A stretch of 64,000 nucleotides of DNA from Heliocidaris erythrogramma (Eukaryota; Echinodermata; Echinoidea; Camarodonta; Echinometridae), in NCBI GenBank assembly GCA_025617745.1, contig CM046858.1, positions 47,257,197 through 47,321,196 on the forward strand. The letters run 5' to 3'. Positions within the stretch are counted from its first letter, which is position 1. Each line of letters opens with the position of its first letter. Shown piece by piece: positions 11,985 to 24,500 of this stretch. Made by a program: the position numbers and the translations under genes. The notes beneath the pieces were generated by a model. It was not told where the DNA came from and searched no databases. It was given only the letters and a program-made list of their open reading frames with translations.

Positions 11985-14900
11985 ATTTTGTTTCTTTGTT
12001 GTTGTTTTCCCCATTTTGTTTTTCTTTTTTTCTACTTTTTTCTTCTTTCGCTGCTTTTCAACAACAGGTAATATTTGTGTTTTCTTCCCTAAAAAATGTC
12101 ACTGTCTCTATATGTTGTGTATGAGTTTGTATGGGAGACTATGGTAAGCCAAATGGTGATACTACATTTATATCTTCCTTAAAAAGACTGTTGCACATCA
12201 GAAACAATCTAAGTGATCATAATACATTATAAAATATAAAATGAAACTTTAACACGACACATGTATTCCGTTTCTCAAAGAAATTCAACTTTCTTAGTTC
12301 TTATTTTTGAAAATCGAGGTTTTGCTCCTTTAACACTAAGATTCAACATGACGTGTCAGATGACGTCCTGGTCTGTGCCTTTAGACTTCTCCTTTCTACG
12401 TTAATACATTTCGCCTTCAACCATCCTTTTATCGATATGATTTTAAGTAAAAGCTTTTGGGAATTTGTACTGATGGCGTTTCATCAAGTGCTTTGTCAGT
12501 GATTTTTACAGAAAAACTTGCTCTCGGCCAATCAGATGCAAGGATTTCAGTAGCTTATAACAGTTATTGCAACTTGTCATTGATGACAAGTTTTATGAAA
12601 CAGGGCCCAGGTGTCCAGTTGGTCCAAAAAATAAAGAGGGTCAAATCATTACCATCTTTAGGAGAAATTACTGTACACATTGTCTTTGACACAGTTCCGG
12701 AACCAAAAAAGGGAGTTTCTTCAAACCTTTTCTAGCAGAATGAGAAGTGACTTCCTTGAGCAGTCAATTATGATGTGGTTGGCGCCAGAACTCTTAATTC
12801 TCTTCATCATTGTCCCAAACGGCATTGACTTGGTGTAGTAGATGGTCACCTCGATGTCCTTGTGCATCGACTCCTGCAGGACATCCTTTAACCTTGACAG
12901 ACCTGGAGAATGGTGAATGGGAATATATCACGACAAAGAAAGAAGTAGACACAGAAAGGCAGAAGTTGAAGATAAGCATTTGTAGGAAAAAAAATATTAG
13001 CACAAAATGATTTAGACGTGAATCAGACCTGGAATAAATTTTTAGAGGAAATAAAGTCTCAGTTGCTGAGAAAGTAAGACTGCTGCATCTCTGGACCAGT
13101 TCAGACATTTTTATGGCTGTTTACTTTCATTGTCAGAGATTATGGATTATCGTATGGTTTTATTGGCTCAGCTTGTCTTGAAAGTGGACGTTTATGGTTA
13201 CAGTGGCCGATTACAATTGAGGAGAAAGTTATGCAGCGCTTTGTAACGGCAAGGAAAATGCACCTTGTCCAAAAAATATGTTAATCAGTTTGGACTAGAA
13301 AATAAGAAACAAAAACCGAAAGCATTACAAGAGGAGAAAAAAGCAACAGGCTTTTTTTTTCTTTCTGGTCATGAAGTTATAAATCCCAAAATTACAATGT
13401 GGTACTTATGAAGCCTACTGCACCCTTTTAATTATTACTCTTATTGAATCCAGACACAAAATGTGAAGTTACCATTATAGTCATCATAGATGATAGATAT
13501 TCTCTTCCAACGGAACGCAATCACGAGATCCCTGATAGCCTTGCTCACGATATCATTTGAAGGGAACATGTTGACAGTGTTCTGACCCGGCAGGTGGGGT
13601 TTAGGCTCCCAATGGGTCTGTATGTGAGGGATATCCATGACGTCACAAACGGATTGTACCGCCAGGGAGTCCTGGAGGGTGGTGGGACCAAACACTGCAG
13701 CCACGCCCACACCGAGCTGCTGACATACTGCAAAGAGAATGAAGAAATACCAACTTTTACTTATAATTTACTATATATAAGTCCATGACACATGTAGTAT
13801 AATTTAGGTTTTAGCATCTCCAGAATTCGACATTTAAAATATTTTTTTCAAACATCAGAACAGAAGTCCGGATTTACAAAACAAATGTTTGGCCAAGCGG
13901 GAAAACAATAACAGGACAATAATTGAAGGCAAATTTTGCGTTATTAGTATAACGACTTGTCGAGCCACGTTATCCCAACACCTATCCCTTATGGATAGGG
14001 AATCTTTAAAAAAAACATCTAATCAAACTGTCCATGTATTGTACTCTTTTTTACATAACGTTTACTTGGAGGACCCCATTGGAAATAAGCCATTTCGGCT
14101 TTCATGGGCTATCCTGTCATGGTACCTGGTTATGTTTGTATTGCAAATATACCTGACGAATAAAATCAAATCAAATCAAATCGGAGCGATCCACCATTTT
14201 AATTCAGGTACATTTTGGTATGTTTTGTATGCAACTGGTTGATGGTACCTTTAACAGTGATGGAATGGACTGGCTGATGAAAGAGAGGGTGATTGATATA
14301 GGTACTTAGGCCACTATAATTACATTCAACACTCTAAAACACACCAGCAAGAATGACCAATCCTTCGCAAATCCAAGTTAAACATATAGCAACATGGATT
14401 ATAGCACTTATGTTATCAGTTTCGTATATACATGTACAGGGTTTAGTCCGAACCACTGCAATAAGACAACTATACTTGGGGGTTTCTGTTTTTCTGTTTT
14501 GGGTGAGATTTTTTTTTGTTTGGTTGTTGTTTTTACAGCGATTCAGGTAGAACATGCACTGTAAATTTTTCAGAATGCAAATATCAAGCATTCAAATAAA
14601 ATGTTTGATATCCATGCATACTGAATTATGTATAATATAATTCTGCATACAGATCTATTGTGGTTTCGACACCCTATTTAACTTGGAATTCTTCAAACTT
14701 GGAAGGTCATCATTTAAAACAGTGTTTGGTGACTTAGGAGGCCACACGGGTACATAACACTGAATTTTACAAAGGAATTAGCAAATATACAATTACATTG
14801 TACTATTATCCGCCATAATGCTGTTTCACACTTTAATTTTTCAGTCTAAGCCTGCTGGATAAATAGCAAGTCAATATACGTGGAGACGATTGGATCAGTG

Positions 14901-17900
14901 TCATTTAAGTCACAGTATTCCTGATCGTTTCATTTCAATGGACTTCTTATCCAGGGTGAACATCCTTGAAATCAAGGGCATCACGAGATAGGGGATTCGA
15001 GGGTTTGACATCCCCTCCCCTCAGACTTTTTTTTTATCAAATATTTTTTTTTATATTCATCTATTTTGTTGTGAGAAAACTAGTATTTTTTCAAGTTTTG
15101 TAATATCGCTTTTTGTCGGCAAGTTCAAATATTTCATTACCCATATTTGTGCATTTATTTATTTGAATCTTGTCAATATATTGTTGGATCCGGGTTTTTT
15201 ATGATACATATTCTATGTTTGCTGACCGAAATTATTCTACTGTCAGCAACTTCAAACTTTGAGATTTCTCTTTGTTTTTGTCGTTTTTTTAATGTTAAGC
15301 GCAATCCTGACACCTGCTTTAATTTATAAGCAAATTTGTTATAAAAACCCATCCCCTTTTATTAAGAATTATCTAGAGACGCTTATCCAACTTCTGTTAA
15401 AATAAAGAAACATAGACACTTCTGGTACTAAATCTTCCAGGGATGTATCTTGCCACTCAATATAGATATGAAAAGCTTTAAAAGATGGCTAATACCTTGA
15501 TCTGGAATAGAATACGATGATTGTTTGGGATTTTTGTTGTCGTTTTTTAAAGTTTCTCTAAACGGCTATTTGGTGAAAAGTATCACAGCATGAACGCAGA
15601 TTGGAAAGTTTGCTATAAAATCATATTTGAGATAAAATCTATATACTTGATATTTTAGCATCAAAATCATGACTTCATGATTGTCTTGACTTTAAGTATC
15701 ATAGCATATTTGATATCTCAAGATATCTCTATTTTTCCCAATTATTCTTCCTCCTCTCTACTCTTTCTCTCTCTCTCTTTCTATCTATCTCTTGCTCTCT
15801 TTCTTTTCCTCCTCTCGTTGTTCTTTCTCTCTCTCTATCCCACTGCCCCTTCACATTTCCCTCTCTGCATCTCTTTAATTCTATCCCTATGCTATATTCC
15901 TCCCAACAACATCAATTATGTCTTATCCATAAATGCCGATCTTGGATTTCCTTATATGGAGGACAACAGTTTCATAAGAATTTCAACCTTTAATTTGTAA
16001 TAAAGTCACACACACACAAAGGACAAATAACGGCAGGTGATTTCTCACTATTCACCAATTTGTGAAAATAAAACAAAATATAATAAAATGGGACTCAGAA
16101 ATCAAAATACTAGTAAGCATACTGATCGATGAATAATGTCTCTACATACTTGATAAAGCAGAAAGAAATAAGTGTAAAAACCCCACTTTATAACAAGATT
16201 TTAAAACATGCAATTAGCCTTATCGGAAACCGCTCATCAATTCACATAAGAGATACGCGTCGGCGAGAATCGCCACTCCTGGAATAGCTAATAACAGGAT
16301 GAATTATTCAAGCTGGTTCTGAACAAGAACAACGGAAATCCTCATCCATTCTTGTGACAAAGGTCGTTTCGTTATCCATGTTTTAAGTGTTGAGCAAAAT
16401 ACTGCTTGTATTCACCCCATAAGCAAACAAATATCTATCTCAATTGGGGCAGACGTGTTATATTGATAAATGATAACTTAGTCTTTGATACAAAAAGCTA
16501 AAAGGGACTGATGATAAGATGACAGGAATGGGTATAAGGACACGAAGATAGAGAAGAGTGGAGAGAGACTGGCGTGACTAAAAGACTCAATCGACCAATG
16601 GTCTAGCACTGAAGGTTCATGAAGGCCAACACATTCAGTCTCGTTAACCTTTGGTCTCTGGGCCTTGTTATTATTCCGATTTCCAACAAATATCTACACG
16701 AAATCAAATGATGGAGAGAGGTCACTGTGACTGACCAGCGCTGATCAAAGGTCCATGGGACCGCAGGCTCACCCGGGCTGATAAAGTCGGTCTCTTTGCT
16801 TATAAACGCAGTTGATGAAAGTTCCATGGGACCGAAGGTTCATATAGACCGACAAATTGAGTCTTGCAAAACTTCGGTCAATTAAGAAGTCTCCGAGTGG
16901 GACACCCACGTGTATACATGGAGAATAGTGGAGAGAGAAGTACATTAAAAGACCAAGGTCTGGGAACTCCTCATAGAAGTCAAAGAATGTTAGGATTTTA
17001 TCTATTATGGTTCACCTTGCTTCAGGCCTATTCACATTGTTAGCACTACTACCATAAGCTCTGATTGTATGGTCACGTGATACCAGAAGTATCACCATTT
17101 TAATCTTGAGCCCCTTTCAACAGTCTTTCATCATGAACTGTCATTGGAATGTCGTTCATGTCTTCATGCTCCCACCTCTCACTCATAAGGAACCATTAAC
17201 TCGCTGAATTTCATTTAATTTGATTAAAAGATGTAATTTCTATACAGCCCAGCCCAGAGTTATCTTCAGCTTAGTATTCATAGGGTTCTTGTTTTTGGTA
17301 AAAATGTACAACAAAAAAGTATAATTATATATAGTTGCTGGTCATGTAGGAGTGGTTCAACGTAAACAGTACTGCCAATACTGAAATCTGACTCTTGATA
17401 TTCTGGTCCAGAAACACACGTTTACCCCTTGCTTTCGTACTTTCCTTTTCTTCATATTTATGTGTTGTTTTAATTTTGCGTCCCTAGTTGCAGTGGTTCA
17501 ACATAATTGATGTGTTGATGCCCATCAGTTTATCTGCGATGATCAAAAAGAATGAGTCATACATTCTCTTCTTAAATAACGCATTTTGTAAACATAACCG
17601 ACGAAGCGCACATCATTGAACGTAGTTCAATTAAATAATTTATTAACTTAAACTTGAAATTACAAAACTATGTTAAATACTACGTTTATCCTACTGGGAG
17701 AAAAGAATATTTTCACATAATTGCCCCAATTCTGTTTCACATGTATCGTCATGCGTACTGATTTATATTAGATTCATCAAAAGTAAGAGCCATCAGAGTC
17801 ACCCTATAGTCCCACTTATCCTTATCAAGTGTCTATGAATCGAACATGACTGGTGAATCTGATAAAGCACCCAAGATTGAATGGTATCAGGTTTATACTT

Positions 17901-18509
17901 GTCAGACAAGGTCAGAAATAGTCTTTAGAAATGCTTCTGAGGCTTATCTAAATTTGTTCTTGTATGAATAAGTAGTGATTTCATTCAGTAAAAAGATTTA
18001 AAATGACGCTATTCAGTCCCTTAAATGCGCATTGCACTATGAAATAGAATACGGCTAAAAGTATATTTCAAAAAGGAGAGCTTGTAATAGTTCCCTTATG
18101 AAATGTGATAGATTGTAGTCTCTCATTTATTTTTATTTTTTGGCGGAATAAGAAGAAAAACGAAAATGTTAGAGCATATATGAGGACTCCATGGACGAAA
18201 TTAAATGAATTACCTACCGAATCTAATCCGCTATTTGCGTTATTTTCCCGTATGCAGAAAATCATGTCATTGCATGTATTGAAAGAAAATTGTTTCCATG
18301 TCAAAATGTAAACATACAAAATGATGAACGAAAAAAAAAGTTAACTTTAAAAAAATAGATATAATTACAGTATTAGTGTACCTCAAAATATCAAAAGGTA
18401 TGATATGTACATAACTTGTCAAATATTGATATTTTATCGCACAACCATATTTATGTTTAAGCTAGTAACCTTGTTAAACAATTTAGTAGTAGTAGTAGTA
18501 GTAGAAGTA

Positions 18510-18597
<88 letters not shown>

Positions 18598-21500
18598 AAG
18601 TAGCAGTAGTAGTAGTAATAGTACTAGTAGTAGTAGTAGCAGTAGTAGTATAGTAGTCGTAGTAGTAGTGATAGTAGTAGTAGTAGTAGTAGTAGTAGTA
18701 GCAGTAGTAGTAGTAGTAGAGGTAGTAGTAGATTTTATTGGTTAACCTGTTTAGTACATCTGTCATAGAAGGTTATTCTGTATTTCAACTCTTTAAACGT
18801 ACGTTAAACTACATGTATGCATGGTATATAGTTCCTATAATTCTTATGTAGGTGGCCATAAAAAAATGATATAAATATAAAATTAGTTCAATTGATAAAA
18901 ATCGAAAAGATGCCGTCAGTTATTTCATTCATCTATTTAACATACTGTATGACAGAATCTGCGCTCTGTCAATGATACATTTCAAATATGTATCTCTGTT
19001 TATAAACAGGTGCCTCCAGAATCCTCCCAAAAGTTACACGAATCAATACTCAAACATGTCACGTGACCCATAATAAATCTCCCTCCCGCGTATCTGCATC
19101 AAATATTTATGAAGGCCCAGGTTGATGATGCATATGCGGCAAAGGCCTTAATGATTTTTTATTCCACTACATGTCTACAAGACGTTCTATCTCGTATATT
19201 TTATGTTTAGTTCAGAAGTGAATTTAGGCCACAAGCACTTCCTCCCTTGATAATATACGAAGGGCTTGAAGGTGGTTGTACATGTATTAAATGGTTCGAA
19301 AGATCGTTAGGGATTGTGTTAATCTCGTTAGTCCAAGTAAAATGCATAATTTACATGAAGATGTGGAATGATATTGCATATGCCTCCCATGATGCTTGGG
19401 CTTTATGCTTCCCTGGCGCTCCCTTTATAAAACTGCTTGGAGCCATTGAGAAATAGTCTTCCAAAGCAAAACCTGAAGACTTACATCCCCCGAATTTTAT
19501 CGCATATTTAAAACGAAAGGTCGAATGATCTTCAGTGAGATCAGGAAAATGCCACAGGTTACATCATGTGACTCATGCCCTTTAGTTATTATAAACACAA
19601 AATGGTTTTATTCTCCTGATTTAGCCTATTTCTGGCAAATTAATCTATATTCGTATAGACGATAGCACCTGGCTTTGTGAAGGACCTTTCATGTGTTTTA
19701 CCTCCATTATTGACTGTATGCATGCCGCCTTTGCAAAAAAATATCCCTGTTTCAATAATTATCTTTATACTTGTATGGTCAAAAGCAAGACCCTATTTTG
19801 ACATCATCAATAGGGTCGATATGCTTGAAATTAAGTCTCTTACTCATTTAGTAATATTTACATATAAATTGCTTAATCGTATTGAGTAATATCAGGTCGC
19901 CGAGCATTAATTTACATAAACAGTCCCCTTTCTTAACACACTGGCAAAATATTTCTTCTTTAACGTCCTAGCAGACTAGCTGTGTATCGTATGAGCTATA
20001 TCTCATTTGAATTCAAGCATTTTGATGATTTCAAAGTCCAAATGCTGGAAAGGAGGATTCATTTCCCCCAGTGGACAACAATACCATATTAAAGCTTAAA
20101 ATCAACTGTTAATATACTCTACCAGCGACTTATTATGTATCTGATAAACATGAAAGTGGCCCTTCACTATTTCGTTTTACGAACAGCCATAACAAAACTT
20201 CAACCACAATTTTAAGTCATCACTGCAGAAAAAGGTAACATAAAATGTAATATCTGGTTTCTGCACCTTTGATAAGCTTTAGCCGAATTTAAATACGATT
20301 CGATACCATTTTTTAATATGAGGAGGTAAAGATCTCTAAAATACATCAGTTAGCAAAAGAGTTCTGGCTGCTTGGATATTGACATCGTAATCAATAACAA
20401 AGTATATGTAATTTTAACCATAAAGGTCAAATTAAATTGAAGGTTACTGGTTTGTCATGTGAATAGAAATGAGTGGAGGAAATGGTATTTCGTTATTGGT
20501 CATAGGGTGTTCTTAAAGTCACCCAAACCCTTAAAATATCCCCTCTTCATCCGCCCTTGTCCTTAAACAATATCATGAATACGCAATCGCCAATCAAAGA
20601 CGCAATCACACAAAGACCAGAAATGTTCTTATTGATGTTAACCCCAGTCTGTTTGGCAGTCAAAACATGACATTTTAATGATCGCCCTGTCCAGCTTATT
20701 CTCTAGCACGTCTTCACATAACCAATGTATTCCCGGGCATGCTCCGCTATCGATATTGTATTGCTGATAATCGATAACAAGAGAGGGCTTATGCGGAAGG
20801 CACGTGAACGGGTTAAAGGTGCAAATGACCTTTACGGAGTTAGGTGATGTTAAAGTCCCTAGAAAGATATCTATCTAGGTCATTGGTAATGCAGGGAGGT
20901 ACGGTATCTGTGAAGCGTTCGACAGAGTCATAATCTCAGTTTCACGACAAAATAATCTCATGTCCAATGATGTTTTGACATAACGACTGGTCATAGACTG
21001 GGTATGCATTCCTAGTGCCAGTCAGGTTTGGCCTTTCTAGGTAAAGTGCTATTGCCTGGTTATTTTAAAGACACGCAGAATTTTATTTGGGTCTAGTTAA
21101 GAGACACTGTAGTCTTACATTAACGAAATATATGATTTTTTCATGTAGTAGAAATTATTATTATCCCCCTCTCTCCCTCCCTCTCAACGCACGCCCACAC
21201 ACATACAGATCCATCCTAACTCATATACACCCACCCCGCGTATACATTCTCTCACTTTTTCGTGACCCCCCGGCGCCAAGCTGTATAGCGCATAGCCTCT
21301 GGTGTGTTGTCAATGTAGACGTTCTAAAAATTCTTCAATTACATAAAATGTTAACATATGAGCATTACAATATACAAAAACAAATGTGATTTCATTTTTG
21401 ATGAATGATGACGCCTTTCTTCGACTGTGACTTCATTTATATTGCATTAATTTATTTCTTTCGAAAAGTGTAAAAGACGCGCTGTCTCATGGTTGTATGA

Positions 21501-24500
21501 CTTTGCATTAATGACTAAGTTGCAAAGGCGCGGTGTGATACTACTTCTAAGTTCAATGTCTCTTTCAGTTTGTCCTGGTGTCTGAATTTCTTTCTCTCCC
21601 TCTTTCTCTCTCTTTCTCTCTCTTCCTATTTCTCTCATTCTTTATCTCTTTATCTCTTTCCCTCTCTCTCTCTCTCTCATTCTCCCTCTTTCTCCCCCAT
21701 GTCTTGTTTACCAGTCTCTCTCTCTCTCTCCTGTTTTTCTATATTCTCTTTATACTTAGCCCAGACAGGTTCTGTTTTTTCATTCTACCGATATTTTCTA
21801 TCTTTCTCGTCCTCTTATTTGTTTATCTGTTATCTCTCTCTCTCTCTCTCTCTCTCTTTATTTTTCTCTTCATATTTCTTCACTGTAAATGGTTTTTTTT
21901 TTCTATTCTTATTTTCATTTCCACTCTTCAAATTTTTCCAACTTCACTTACCATACGGCATTTGTAACAACATACGCAGTGCAAATTCATTCAAGCTGCT
22001 ATTCATTCAAGCATTTTGCTTAAGATAGCTGGCCCTTGCATTTCTGCCATTTCTACTTGTTCATTTAGATTTATAATCATGTCTTTATTCTGTTGTCATT
22101 GTTATTTAACTGTCACATTTGTAATCTGAACAATTATATTGTATATTTATTACTATAATTGTTTGTAAATTTGTTATTTGATTTGACAATAAATGCAGAA
22201 AATCTTGCTTTGCAGGTTGTTATCAAAAAAAATTGTGCGGCATACTGAAGTTCAAAGATACACCACTCTTCAAAAAAAGTCAACCTTTTTAATCAATCAC
22301 CCAGCTTAGTCCTTTAATTATTTCCTTTCTTTATTGATGTGCCCTTCATTCTTGCCTAAGGATTATCCAGTTTGAATGAGCAGTCACGAAATAATCTTAT
22401 CATCAATTCATCGCTGCAGGAAGTATGTTTCCTTGAACTATGTTTCCCAAACTAGACAATAATAATGGCGACGTATTTCCAGGAAATGTTGTGTCATTAA
22501 ACAAGATCAGTATAATAATATGTATATTTGCATTTCTATATTTCCTACAAATATAGATATTTTTGATACATGATAAGAATAGATGGTATACAATCTCCGT
22601 TTCATTTCATGTGTAGAGGGTAATATTGCCGGGTGCGAAATAGAAACGTAGAGATCCTTATGTCCGCTTCCGGGCACTTATGTTTAATACGTGTTAGTGT
22701 GTGGGTGTAAGAGGGTGGGTGACATAGTGTGCGTGTGTCTGACATATTGTGCGTGTGTCTGAAAGTGGGTGATTTTACCGGTGCTTGACGTTCTCATTGT
22801 AAATTCACATCGTGTCAGGTGTAAATTTATAAACTAATTACTAAGCAACGGGACTGTGTCAAAGGGTTCAAAAAGGTCATCCTGGAAAATGTGAAAGGTG
22901 AAGACAGAGAGAGAGAGAGAGAGAGAGAGGAGTGAGTCACTGAGAAGTTAGAAAGCTAGAGGGGAGCAAGGAACTGCGCAAGAAAGAAAAATCTTACAGA
23001 TCTTATTAAAAAGAAGAAGAAAAGAGACTGAGAGGGGCAGCTAAAAGAACGAGAAGGAAACAAAGTAAAAAAGAGAGAGAGATGAGCTATCTTCTACCGC
23101 TTCAACGCCAATACGGCATGTGTGGGGGGGTGGGTGGGTGTGTGTGTGTGTGTGTGATGTGTGGAGTTGAGATAAAAGAGAAGTATAAACCAGTCACTTT
23201 GGATGAATACAGGATGAAAAGGTGAAAAGGGATCTTTAAAATTGTACTGTTTAGGAAAGAGAGAGCAAGAGATGAAGAGAATGAAGGAGTGACATGAGCG
23301 ATGAAAAGTATAAAATTACACTCAAAAACACAAATAATCAACAGTCAGTGACCTCATCGTGACGCACTGTTTCTTTTGCTTTATATATTTATCTGAAGTG
23401 AATGTGCATGTATGTATTCAGATGAAATGATTGATCATGCTAGAAATGGGAGAAAAAAATTATGCACTTTGGTGGCAAAAAAGATGATTGATATACTGGT
23501 TTCCTATATCATAATGTTTGCTGTCTCGGTTAACCCACTGCCACTGGGACTGAGTAATTCCTGTATCAACCCTATAGGAATTAGGAAATTCAGTAGGCAA
23601 CAGATCAACAATAAAAAACAGTACATCTCAGTGTACTACGTAGATATTCTCTTTTAAAAATCGCAGAAAGGCAATGCTCTTATTATCATCATAACAAAGG
23701 AGGAACATATCGAGTAACCATTTTAAAGATCTTCAAATATAGCATGGACATTATGGATTTTTTCATATCATAATTAGTATTCTACTATTATGTGGTAGCC
23801 CCTGACATTGATACATTTACACACTCTTGCTTTCTGAGAATTATTTTCAGTGATCATAATACTTTTTCTTTCACTCCTCCATGAATTGTATTATATTCAT
23901 TCTTATATTTCCTCATTCAAGGCACCCCTTTAGTTTTAACATCTTTTTATTCTTCTTTATTTTCCCTTTACTAAAAGAAACTTTTTAAAAGAAATATCCT
24001 ACAGCCTTCCTATGTTGTAATGTTATGATTTAGCGTCTTATAAATAAATATTCAACCCCAGTTTAGCCCTCAAGACCTTTGCATGAATGAATATGGGACA
24101 ACGGATTCTAAGAACATCCTATGGGGTGTTGCAAGAAAGTTGCGATTGATTGCAAGTTGCAACTGATCGGTACTGACCAATCAAAATCATTGTTGCAAGC
24201 GCATCCTCTTGAATGGGCAGACCCTGAACCATTCAGAATGGTTGTTCTAATTTGCTTTACAATTTGCAATTGATTGCAACTTTCTTGCAACACCCCACTA
24301 GTCTGTTTATAATCGCAACGTAATTACCATGTTTAGTACCAGTAGGGTATGATGGTAAACTAATTTCAACTGATGAGTTTTGAACCCTAAAAAGTGCGTT
24401 TACACTCTATTTTCACTTTCCGTAGAGTCACGTCAGTGATCACTTGGTTAGGAGTGATTACCGATTCATAGATTGCTCCCTAAAAAGGAAACGGTGAATT

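Larger units (their letters stand above)
10036..12726 (-). other. GRIK intron between exons c and d
   Basis: 2691 bp, donor GTTTGA, acceptor GGGACAG. It holds a nested pair of transposons (10547-11666), an AT dinucleotide run (11948-11982) and a fold-back element (12473-12610). Confidence 0.85.

Noticed and set aside
18484..18732. CRISPR-like regular repeats
   Set aside because: Trinucleotide microsatellite without spacers, in animal DNA.
18405..18766. Poly-Val and poly-Thr/Tyr frames on both strands
   Set aside because: Produced entirely by the AGT repeat.
21570..22028. Two overlapping plus-strand frames rich in Ser, Leu and Phe
   Set aside because: CT-rich low-complexity DNA; several frames are open at once and none has a family motif.
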